Assembly: GCA_046094385.1 (NCBI GenBank)
Contig: JBJTHJ010000056.1
Coordinates: 1 to 17,317 of the forward strand
Source: ZLKRG08 sp046094385
GTDB lineage: Bacteria > Actinomycetota > Actinomycetes > Nanopelagicales > Nanopelagicaceae
Length of the DNA: 17,317 bases
Direction: 5' to 3'
The stretch's first letter is position 1. Every line of letters begins with the position of its first letter. Made by a program: the position numbers and the translations under genes. This document shows, one piece after another, positions 1-6,477 of this stretch. The notes beneath the pieces were generated by a model, which was given only the letters and a program-made list of their open reading frames with translations, was not told the DNA's origin and searched no databases.

Positions 1-1
1 G

Positions 2-697
2 TTTGAGGTCGACAAAATCCTTGCTACAAATGGAGCACAAATCCTAGAAAATGTCTTTAACAAGGGCTTTGAATTTTTAATCCCAAGTCAGAAATTCGAT
101 GATTTGCCAGCGCCACCGATTGGTTTGATCATAAAGGGAAATAGAGAACTGCTGGAGCGCAAATCGATTTCAATCGTCGGAACTAGAAATCCGACGCCAT
201 ATGGTCAGAAAGTAGCCGCTGAAATCGCAGCTAATTTCGTAGATCGCGATTGGGTGGTTACAAGTGGTGGCGCTTATGGCATCGACACGGCAGCGCACAA
301 AGGCGCACTTATATCTGAGGGCGAAACTATCGCGGTGTTGGCTTGCGGACTGGATGTCCTTTATCCAGCTGGGAATGCCAGATTATTCTCTGAGATCGCT
401 GAAACTGGGCTTTTAATCAGTGAATATCTACCGGGTACTAGAGCTTTGCCACACCGATTCTTAAATCGAAATCGTTTGATTGCAGCAATTGGTGATGGCA
501 CCTTGGTAGTTGAGGCTGCATTTCGTTCAGGTGCGCTTAGAACTGCGCGTGATGCACAAGAGCTTCAGCGAGTAGTGATGGCGATACCTGGTCCAATTAA
601 TTCACCATTATCAGAAGGTTGCCATCGTTTGATCGGAGAAGGCGCTGCCGCAATCTGCTGTGGCGTGAATGATGCTTTGGAGTTGATGGGTAGTTAA
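2..697 (+). CDS. dprA: DNA processing protein DprA (5' end cut off by the window)
   Basis: DprA/Smf binds single-stranded DNA and loads RecA during natural transformation. The reading frame is open from base 2, so the N-terminal part lies outside the window; a TTG at 104 is only an internal codon. The Rossmann-like DprA core is visible: SIVGTRNPTPYG, then SGGAYGID, ACGLDVLYPAGN, LISEYLPG and RFLNRNRLIAAI, followed by VVEAAFRSGALRTA and IPGPINSPLSEGCHRLI. These are family hallmarks and make the assignment secure. The protein stops about 20 residues after the core, so the C-terminal winged-helix domain found in many DprA proteins is absent. The stop lies 16 bp before era, suggesting co-transcription. 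The known family role does not show that this organism is competent. Confidence 0.93.
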   Translation, partial: FEVDKILATNGAQILENVFNKGFEFLIPSQKFDDLPAPPIGLIIKGNRELLERKSISIVGTRNPTPYGQKVAAEIAANFVDRDWVVTSGGAYGIDTAAHKGALISEGETIAVLACGLDVLYPAGNARLFSEIAETGLLISEYLPGTRALPHRFLNRNRLIAAIGDGTLVVEAAFRSGALRTARDAQELQRVVMAIPGPINSPLSEGCHRLIGEGAAAICCGVNDALELMGS

Positions 698-713
698 TGC
701 GACAATTGGGGCA

Positions 714-1604
714 ATGAAATCCGGATTTGTTGCGATTGTTGGAAGGCCAAATACCGGAAAGTCGACCCTTATTAATGCGTTAGTTGGTCAGAAAGTAGCA
801 ATCACTTCGCATCATCCCAATACCACCAGACATGCCATCAGGGGAATCGTAAATGGCGATGGATTTCAAGCGATACTGGTGGATACCCCTGGTCTACATA
901 AACCACGGACCTTACTTGGCCAGCGATTGAATCAAGTGGTTCAAGATAATTTAAGCGATGTCGATTTGATATTGGTTACGCTTCCAGCCAATGAAGAATT
1001 TGGATCGGGCGATCAATTCATTCTAGATCTCATCAAAGATAGCAAAGCTAAAAAATTTGCGTTGGTAACCAAGATAGATACCGTTGCCAAAGATAAACTG
1101 CCGGTTCGATTGACCGAAATTGGCAGTATGGCCGATTGGGCGGAGATCATTCCAATCTCTGCAGTAAAGAATTTACAGATTGATATCGTCCGCCAACTGT
1201 TAAGCAAATATCTCTCAGAGGGTCCGGTCTACTACCCGGAGTCAGATAGTAGCGATCAAAGCAAAGAGCAATTGATTTGCGAACTCATCAGAGAGGCCGC
1301 GATTCAAGGGGTGCGACAGGAGTTGCCACACTCAATTGCCGTGACGATTGATGAGTATTCAAAGCGCGAGGATAAAGATTTGATAGATATCCATGCAACC
1401 ATTCATGTCGAGCGAGACTCACAGCGCGGTATTTTGTTGGGCCATAAGGGCCAGATGCTCAAAGAGATTGGAAGTTTAGCCCGTCGTGAGATCGAGCAAC
1501 TTCTTGGATCTAAATGTTTTCTAGGTCTTCACATCAAAGTGTCGAAGGAATGGCAGAAAGATGCCAAAGCGTTAGAGAAGTTGGGATATTCGGATTCTAA
1601 ATAA
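714..1604 (+). CDS. era: GTPase Era (ribosome small-subunit maturation)
   Basis: Era is an essential GTPase that binds the 3' end of 16S rRNA and assists 30S assembly. The 296-residue length is normal for the family. G1 is GRPNTGKS at residues 10-17, the switch I threonines lie near 37-38, G3 is DTPG at 57-60, G4 is TKID at 119-122 (Thr where NKxD is usual) and G5 ends in SA at 149-150. A C-terminal KH domain spans about 205-285, with GILLGHKGQMLKEIG as the RNA-binding turn. The single KH domain separates it from Der/EngA, which has two GTPase domains. The ATG at 714 has a short GGGG purine run at 708-711 very close upstream. It follows dprA by 16 bp and converges on the EamA gene. Confidence 0.95.
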   Translation: MKSGFVAIVGRPNTGKSTLINALVGQKVAITSHHPNTTRHAIRGIVNGDGFQAILVDTPGLHKPRTLLGQRLNQVVQDNLSDVDLILVTLPANEEFGSGDQFILDLIKDSKAKKFALVTKIDTVAKDKLPVRLTEIGSMADWAEIIPISAVKNLQIDIVRQLLSKYLSEGPVYYPESDSSDQSKEQLICELIREAAIQGVRQELPHSIAVTIDEYSKREDKDLIDIHATIHVERDSQRGILLGHKGQMLKEIGSLARREIEQLLGSKCFLGLHIKVSKEWQKDAKALEKLGYSDSK

Positions 1605-1619
1605 CCAAAAGTTATTTAG
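1597..1619. terminator. AT-rich palindrome covering both stop codons of era and the EamA gene
   Basis: CTAAATAAC, a 5-nt CAAAA loop, then GTTATTTAG form a perfect 9-bp inverted repeat. It contains the TAA of era (1602-1604) and, on the other strand, the TAA of the EamA gene (1614-1612). It is the only structure between the two convergent genes and may act as a weak bidirectional terminator or 3' end stabiliser. The stem is AT-rich with no strong U-tract, so termination is uncertain. Confidence 0.4.
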
Positions 1620-2478
1620 TAATTGGTTTTCTAGAGGCGAAATAAGAGCCAATTAATACAAGCGGTAGGCCAATTATCATTCCGATAGTGATTGGCTCGT
1701 TTAATATCGCAACGCCAAGAATCACTGCAAATGCGGTATTTAGATAAGTGACCAATGAGCCACGTGCCTGACCGATGATCCGCACCAAATTGAAGTAAAT
1801 CATGAATGCCAACCCAGTGCTTAAGACTCCAAGTCCAACCAGCGATGCGGTGGCGCTTAATGATGGAGTCTCGTCGGGGAGGCTAGTTAAAGCCCAAGGC
1901 GCAAAGATGATCGCGGTAATCGCCATCGCGATGGCATTGATGGCTACCCCATCACCGGTTGGCATCTTATGCAAGATAACTGCCATAGCCGTGGAGTAAA
2001 GGATTGCAGCCAAGATGGTTTGGAAGATCGAGAAGGCATCTGCGCTACCTGAGATGGTTTCAATTCCGACGATCAATATCAAACCTACGAATCCAATGAT
2101 GATCCCCATCAAACGCTTTGCATGCCAAACAGTCTTATCGCCAGCCATAGATGCATAAATGGTCGACCAAATCGGAACTGTCGCCACCAACAATCCCGCA
2201 AGCCCAGAATTAATCTCTTTTTCCGCGTGTGTAATTAAGTACCAAGGCCCACACATCTCTAATAAGGCGTAAACGAAGATCCACTTGAAACCTTTCATAG
2301 TTATTCCAATTACTTTGCGATGAAATGCAATTGGAAAAAGAATGGCAGCCCCGATGACCACTCTTCCAAAGACCACCACTGAAGGTTCGAATTCTCGGAC
2401 TGCGACTCGCATGAAGAGATAGGGAATTCCCCATAAGAATCCAACCAGCACAAACTGGCCCAGGGCTCTTCGAGTCAT
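1612..2478 (-). CDS. EamA/DMT-superfamily membrane permease
   Basis: This is a 288-residue drug/metabolite transporter family protein. About ten hydrophobic segments are visible in two EamA halves. The first half starts with the typical LVGFLWGIPYLFMRVA segment and the second with QTILAAILYSTAMAVIL. The last hairpin carries the family-typical AVILGVAILNEPITIGMIIG motif. Family members export amino acids, metabolites or drugs; the substrate cannot be read from the sequence. It lies 13 bp downstream of glgM on the same strand and probably shares its transcript. There is no clear Shine-Dalgarno sequence before the ATG, but TAGACT, which begins at the glgM stop codon, lies 10 nt before the start and could serve as a local -10. 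Confidence 0.88.
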   Translation of the reverse strand: MTRRALGQFVLVGFLWGIPYLFMRVAVREFEPSVVVFGRVVIGAAILFPIAFHRKVIGITMKGFKWIFVYALLEMCGPWYLITHAEKEINSGLAGLLVATVPIWSTIYASMAGDKTVWHAKRLMGIIIGFVGLILIVGIETISGSADAFSIFQTILAAILYSTAMAVILHKMPTGDGVAINAIAMAITAIIFAPWALTSLPDETPSLSATASLVGLGVLSTGLAFMIYFNLVRIIGQARGSLVTYLNTAFAVILGVAILNEPITIGMIIGLPLVLIGSYFASRKPITK

Positions 2479-2491
2479 AAGGTTTGGAAGT

Positions 2492-3670
2492 CTACTTTAT
2501 TACGCTGCGATATAACTGAATGGTCTGTGCTGCAATCTCATCCCAACCAAAATGCTCTTTGGCGCGAATTCGCCCGGCTTTACCCATTTCGATCAAGTCA
2601 TTTGGTTTTGCCATTAAATCCATGATCTCTGCTGCAAATTTAGCTTCAAAATTATCTGGATTATTTGAATCGTAATCAACCAATTTTCCAGTTTGCCCGT
2701 CAGATACAACTTCAGGGATTCCGCCGACTTTGGATGCTAGTACCGCAGTTTCACATGCCATCGCCTCCAAATTTACGATGCCAAGCGGTTCGTAGATTGA
2801 AGGGCAGAGGAAGAGGTCAGCACCAGTTAATAATGATGTTAGTTCCTCGTGAGGTGCCATCTCCTTTATCCACCAGATATTGTTCCTAGTCTTCTGTAAT
2901 TCAAAGATCAGTTCTGCGACTTCATTTCCTATGCCAGGTTCATCAGGGGAGCCAGCTGCAAGCACCAAACCATATTCAGGTGATACTTGACGCCACGCGC
3001 GAAGCAAGTGAGCTAAGCCCTTTTGCCTGGTAATGCGACCTACAAATAGGGCGTATCTTCCAGAAATTCCATATTTGCTCTGTGCATTGGTGTGGTGATT
3101 CGGTGCAAATTTGTTTACATCGACCCCATTTCTAATTGTCACAACTTTCTTTGGATCAACTTTGGGGTAGGCCTTTAAAACATCAGCTCTCATGCCATCA
3201 GATACTGCAATGATCGCATCTGCGCTTTCATATGAACTTTTTTCTACGGCAGATGAGATCTGGTAACCAACTCCAAGTTGCTCCGCTTTCCAAGGCCTTA
3301 AAGGTTCAAGAGAGTGGGCGCTAACTATGTGGGCCGTTCCGTATAACAGCTTTGCGGCAAAGCCAGCAAAATTGGCATACCAAGTATGGGAATGAATCAC
3401 TTGAAAATTCTTTAAGTTATCAGCGATTGCCAGATCGGTAGCTAGCGCTTGAACTGCTGGATTGGAGCTTTCAAAACCAACTGGGGTTTCATATCCGACT
3501 GCATCCACTCTAGGTCCACCAAAGCAATGTACTGCCACCTCGATTTCTGAAAGTTTCTGTAGAGCTTGAGTCAATTGAAATACATGAACTCCAGCGCCAC
3601 CATAAATATGTGGCGGCCATTCTTTAGTGATTAGAGCTACTTGCATAGCAGAAGCTCTATTAGTTGCCAT
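2492..3670 (-). CDS. glgM: GT4 glycosyltransferase, GlgM-type (often labelled GlgA glycogen synthase)
   Basis: The 392-residue protein is a GT4 retaining glycosyltransferase. The N-terminal WPPHIYGGAGVHV loop, the middle GRITRQKGL motif and the C-terminal EPLGIVNLE motif (E-x7-E) are all present. It resembles the mycobacterial protein first called GlgA and later shown to be GlgM, which joins ADP-glucose to glucose-1-phosphate to give maltose-1-phosphate for the GlgE alpha-glucan pathway. The divergent arrangement with glgC matches Mycobacterium (Rv1212c/Rv1213). Substrate use here is inferred by homology. Two starts are possible: the ATG at 3670, preceded by TAAAGT and a 6-nt spacer as for a leaderless mRNA, or the ATG at 3646, which gives the family-typical start MQVALITKEWPP. 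It is followed closely by the EamA gene. Confidence 0.9.
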   Translation of the reverse strand: MATNRASAMQVALITKEWPPHIYGGAGVHVFQLTQALQKLSEIEVAVHCFGGPRVDAVGYETPVGFESSNPAVQALATDLAIADNLKNFQVIHSHTWYANFAGFAAKLLYGTAHIVSAHSLEPLRPWKAEQLGVGYQISSAVEKSSYESADAIIAVSDGMRADVLKAYPKVDPKKVVTIRNGVDVNKFAPNHHTNAQSKYGISGRYALFVGRITRQKGLAHLLRAWRQVSPEYGLVLAAGSPDEPGIGNEVAELIFELQKTRNNIWWIKEMAPHEELTSLLTGADLFLCPSIYEPLGIVNLEAMACETAVLASKVGGIPEVVSDGQTGKLVDYDSNNPDNFEAKFAAEIMDLMAKPNDLIEMGKAGRIRAKEHFGWDEIAAQTIQLYRSVIK

Positions 3671-3676
3671 GACTGA

Positions 3677-3682
3677 ACTTTA
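3677..3682 (-). promoter_or_regulatory. Candidate -10 element giving a leaderless glgM mRNA
   Basis: Read on the minus strand, TAAAGT is followed by 6 nt (TCAGTC) and then the ATG at 3670, with no Shine-Dalgarno sequence. This is the TANNNT-spacer-start arrangement of actinobacterial leaderless genes. No good -35 is seen. If transcription started here, the upstream ATG rather than 3646 would be used. Confidence 0.4.
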
Positions 3683-3718
3683 ATTTTAAAAGGCCTATCG
3701 CGCCAGCAGTGAGGTGGT

Positions 3719-3724
3719 TACACT
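3719..3724 (+). promoter_or_regulatory. Candidate -10 element giving a leaderless glgC mRNA
   Basis: TACACT is followed by 7 nt (TGCGAGC) and the ATG at 3732. The ATG lacks a properly spaced Shine-Dalgarno sequence; the purine-rich GAGGTGG at 3711-3717 lies too far upstream. The position favours the ATG at 3732 over the in-frame GTG at 3714. The hexamer is a weak match to TATAAT (4 of 6). Confidence 0.35.
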
Positions 3725-3731
3725 TGCGAGC

Positions 3732-4955
3732 ATGGCATTTCGCGATGTTCCACTTGGAATCGTCTTAGCAGGAGGCGAAGGAAAGCGATTGATGCCGCTA
3801 ACTGCAGATCGTGCAAAGCCAGCAGTTCCATTTGGTGGTTCTTATCGATTGATAGATTTCGTACTATCTAATTTGGTAAATGCAGATTTTCGTCGAATCG
3901 CGGTATTGACCCAGTACAAGTCACATTCTTTGGATCGCCACATCACTACTACTTGGCGTATGTCGACGCTTTTAGGAAATTACGTAACTCCAGTTCCAGC
4001 ACAGCAGAGACTTGGACCACGTTGGTATACCGGAAGCGCGGATGCAATTTTGCAGAATTTCAATTTAATTCATGACGAGAATCCCAAGGATGTACTGGTC
4101 TTTGGAGCAGATCACGTCTATCGCATGGACCCCATGCAAATGTTTGAACAGCACCGTAATACCAATGCCGGAATCACGATCGCAGCGATCAGAATTCCAA
4201 GGTCAGAGGCCTCTGAATTCGGCTGTATCGAATTGGCAGATGATGGAATCACCATCAAGGCATTCCATGAGAAACCTGAGAATCCACCTGCGATGCCAGG
4301 GCACCCGGATTTAACTTTGGTTTCAATGGGTAATTACATTTTCCGAAGAGATGTAATGGAGGAGGCCTTGATTCTAGATTCTGAGAATCTAGAATCTCGC
4401 CACGATATTGGCGGAAATATCATTCCAATGTTGACTGCCCAAGGTCAGGCAAAGGTCTACGATTTTGCAAACAATGTAGTACCAGGTGAGACCCAACGCG
4501 ATAAAGGCTATTGGCGCGACGTAGGTTCGATCGATGCCTATTTTGATGCTCATATGGATTTAGTCTCAGTCCATCCAATCTTCAATCTCTATAACCGTGA
4601 TTGGCCACTTCTTACCAATCCACCATCTCTGCCACCTGCAAAGTTTTCAGAAGGTGGTATCGCGCAAGATTCGATAGTTGCGGCAGGGTCAATCATCTCT
4701 GGTGGACATTTGAGCAGCACTGTAACTGGTTACGATGTAGTCGTTTCAAGTGGTGCCTACGTTGATCATGCAGTGCTAATGCCAAGTGTGCGAGTTGGTG
4801 ATAGGGCGGTAATCCGGAGGGCGATAATCGACAAAGGCGTGGTGGTCGAAAATGGCGCTCAGATAGGTGTTGATTTAGAGCGCGATCGCCAAAGATTTAC
4901 CGTCACCGAAAGTGGGATTGTGGTTGTTGGAAAAGGCGTTCGGGTAACTGCTTAA
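3732..4955 (+). CDS. glgC: Glucose-1-phosphate adenylyltransferase (ADP-glucose pyrophosphorylase)
   Basis: GlgC converts glucose-1-phosphate and ATP to ADP-glucose and PPi, the committed step of bacterial alpha-glucan synthesis. From the ATG at 3732 the protein has 407 residues and begins MAFRDVPLG, as in known GlgC. An in-frame GTG at 3714 would add six residues. The nucleotidyltransferase core shows LAGGEGKRLMPLTADRAKP, YRLIDFVLSN, the AQQRLGPRWYTGSADAI stretch, FGADHVYRMDP, HEKP and YWRDVGSIDAY. The C-terminal left-handed beta-helix is seen as repeats around GSIISGGHL and VVENGAQIGVDLERDR. It is divergent from glgM and converges on xylB, with both genes ending in the same TTAA. A variable loop encodes a long DNA palindrome, listed separately. 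Confidence 0.97.
   Translation: MAFRDVPLGIVLAGGEGKRLMPLTADRAKPAVPFGGSYRLIDFVLSNLVNADFRRIAVLTQYKSHSLDRHITTTWRMSTLLGNYVTPVPAQQRLGPRWYTGSADAILQNFNLIHDENPKDVLVFGADHVYRMDPMQMFEQHRNTNAGITIAAIRIPRSEASEFGCIELADDGITIKAFHEKPENPPAMPGHPDLTLVSMGNYIFRRDVMEEALILDSENLESRHDIGGNIIPMLTAQGQAKVYDFANNVVPGETQRDKGYWRDVGSIDAYFDAHMDLVSVHPIFNLYNRDWPLLTNPPSLPPAKFSEGGIAQDSIVAAGSIISGGHLSSTVTGYDVVVSSGAYVDHAVLMPSVRVGDRAVIRRAIIDKGVVVENGAQIGVDLERDRQRFTVTESGIVVVGKGVRVTA
4370..4396. repeat. 27-nt near-perfect palindrome inside glgC
   Basis: The left arm GATTCTAGATTCT and the right arm AGAATCTAGAATC are exact reverse complements, 13 bp each, separated by one G. They lie in the part of glgC that encodes the acidic loop LILDSENLESRHD, which varies between homologues. 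In RNA this would be a 12-bp hairpin with a UGA loop. A 13-bp perfect match is not expected by chance in a window this size. Confidence 0.9.
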
Positions 4956-6361
4956 AAATTCTCAGTCTTTGCAACCAACTCTTGGTATCTAGCAAAAACC
5001 TCTCTAGTTGGATTGGTTTCGACACTTTCAATCACACCGATCTTCCAGTCAGGCATTTCTCCAGTTAAGGCCCAAGCAGCTTGCTTGGCTGCACCGTTTG
5101 CCACGTATTCACCAGGTGGTGGGATCAAAACCGTGCGACCAAAGATGCTTGATGCGATTTTCCCAACTGCTGGATTCTTTGCCGCACCACCGACTAGGAA
5201 AATTCTATTCACAGCCACACCTAATTTCTCAAGCGCATCGACCGCGTCAGCTAATCCGCAGATCATCCCTTCAATGTATGCGCGAGCGATATTTGCCGGA
5301 TCAGAATTCTTAAGCGTAAGTCCATTTAAGGTTCCTTTCGCGTTCGGTCGATTCGGGGTTCGCTCTCCTTCAAAGTAGGGAAGCAGAGTCAATCCATTTG
5401 CCCCGGCAGGTGCGCTTAGCGCTAAATCTGCTAATTGATCATGATTCACATTTAACAATTTGCATGCCGCATCCAAGATTCGCGCCGCATTCAATGTGCA
5501 GACAAGTGGCAGAAATCTTCCGGTGGCATCTGCAAAGCCCGCAACTTGTCCACTTGGATCATGAGTGGAGGTCTCGCTAACTGCAAATGCGGTACCAGAG
5601 GTACCGAGTGAAACCACTACATCACCAGCTTTAGCCCCAACTCCGAGGGCAGCGCCGGCATTATCACCTGCACCTGGTGCAATTTTGATCTGACGATACT
5701 CACCACCGATTGCATTTGGCGCAATTACTTTTGGTAAATGCGCATCTGCACCACGAAGCGCAGTCTTCAAAAAATCTCTTCGATATTCGTTATTCTTCGA
5801 ATCGAAATAGCCAGTACCCGAAGAATCGCTACGATCAGTGAATAAGTCGGTCAATTGATCGCTCCCGGTTAACTTCCAGGAGAGGTAGTCATGCGGTAGA
5901 CAAATGGCCGCGATTTTTTTGGCATTCTCGGGTTCGTGATCAGCGATCCACCTGAGTTTTGTTGCTGTAAATGAAGCTACAAGATAAGAACCCACTGCAT
6001 CTGCTGTGGCTTTTGCGCCACCGAATTCGTCATTTAAATCGCTCGCCTCTTTTGCAGATCTCGTATCATTCCAAAGGAGGGCTTTTCGGATTGGTTTGCC
6101 ATGTTCATCTAAGACCACCGCACCGTGTTGTTGCCCCCCGATAGAAATCGCTTGCAGTGAATCCTGCATGGAATTTAGTTGTGCCAAAGTTTTCGTAAGA
6201 GCCAGCTGCCAATCTCTGGGATCGCACTCGGTACCATCTGGATGCGGTGACTTTGCCTCTTGAACCAATTCACCGGTCTCGAGATTACGCACTACTACTT
6301 TCACGGACTGCGTGGAGGAATCAACTCCGGCAACTAAAGGGGTCCCTCTCTTTAAGCTCAA
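4952..6361 (-). CDS. xylB: Xylulokinase (FGGY carbohydrate kinase)
   Basis: XylB phosphorylates D-xylulose with ATP to xylulose-5-phosphate, which enters the pentose phosphate pathway. The 469-residue length is normal. The N-terminal ATP-site motif GVDSSTQSVKV (residues 12-22), the GGQQHG motif near 75-80, LWNDTR near 96-101, and the catalytic Asp in GAGDNAGA (D233) are present. The C-terminal half has LPYFEGERTPNRP and the FGGY signature around LVGGAAKNPAVGKIASSIFG. Other FGGY sugar kinases are possible, but the pattern fits xylulokinase best. The start is a TTG chosen because a perfect AGGAGGT lies 6 nt upstream. It is divergent from pfp and convergent with glgC. No xylose isomerase is seen in the window. 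Confidence 0.9.
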   Translation of the reverse strand: MSLKRGTPLVAGVDSSTQSVKVVVRNLETGELVQEAKSPHPDGTECDPRDWQLALTKTLAQLNSMQDSLQAISIGGQQHGAVVLDEHGKPIRKALLWNDTRSAKEASDLNDEFGGAKATADAVGSYLVASFTATKLRWIADHEPENAKKIAAICLPHDYLSWKLTGSDQLTDLFTDRSDSSGTGYFDSKNNEYRRDFLKTALRGADAHLPKVIAPNAIGGEYRQIKIAPGAGDNAGAALGVGAKAGDVVVSLGTSGTAFAVSETSTHDPSGQVAGFADATGRFLPLVCTLNAARILDAACKLLNVNHDQLADLALSAPAGANGLTLLPYFEGERTPNRPNAKGTLNGLTLKNSDPANIARAYIEGMICGLADAVDALEKLGVAVNRIFLVGGAAKNPAVGKIASSIFGRTVLIPPPGEYVANGAAKQAAWALTGEMPDWKIGVIESVETNPTREVFARYQELVAKTENF

Positions 6362-6367
6362 ATTCGG

Positions 6368-6374
6368 ACCTCCT
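6368..6374 (-). promoter_or_regulatory. Strong ribosome binding site fixing the TTG start of xylB
   Basis: On the minus strand AGGAGGT lies 6 nt before TTG at 6361. It is the best Shine-Dalgarno match in the window and supports the unusual TTG start. The rest of the xylB/pfp intergenic region (6375-6477) holds no clear xylB promoter; an imperfect palindrome TTAGTGGTCAATTAA at 6385-6399 is a possible operator. Confidence 0.75.
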
Positions 6375-6430
6375 GGCAGGCGGGTTAGTGGTCAATTAAT
6401 GTGGCTAAGGCTAGACTGCGACCGTCAGCG

Positions 6431-6456
6431 TTGACCATCGTAAATCAATCTAAAGT
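6431..6456 (+). promoter_or_regulatory. Candidate pfp promoter
   Basis: TTGACC at 6431-6436 is a good -35 match (5 of 6). Possible -10 sequences are TAAAGT at 6451-6456 (14-nt spacing, short) or GTTAAT and TTAATT a few bases further on. A GGAG at 6467-6470 then lies 7 nt before the ATG at 6478, so this gene appears to use a short leader with a Shine-Dalgarno sequence. The spacing makes the exact -10 uncertain. Confidence 0.3.
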
Positions 6457-6477
6457 TAATTTATTTGGAGTTTTTTC

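Noticed and set aside
104..106. TTG as the start of dprA
   Set aside because: The frame stays open to base 2, and the upstream residues continue the DprA N-terminal region, so the TTG is internal.
714..1604. GTPase Der/EngA instead of Era
   Set aside because: Only one GTPase domain is present, and a KH domain follows it.
2210..2434. Overlapping open frames opposite or inside the EamA, xylB, nfo and other genes
   Set aside because: They lack family motifs, ribosome binding sites and sensible composition, and lie within confidently assigned genes.
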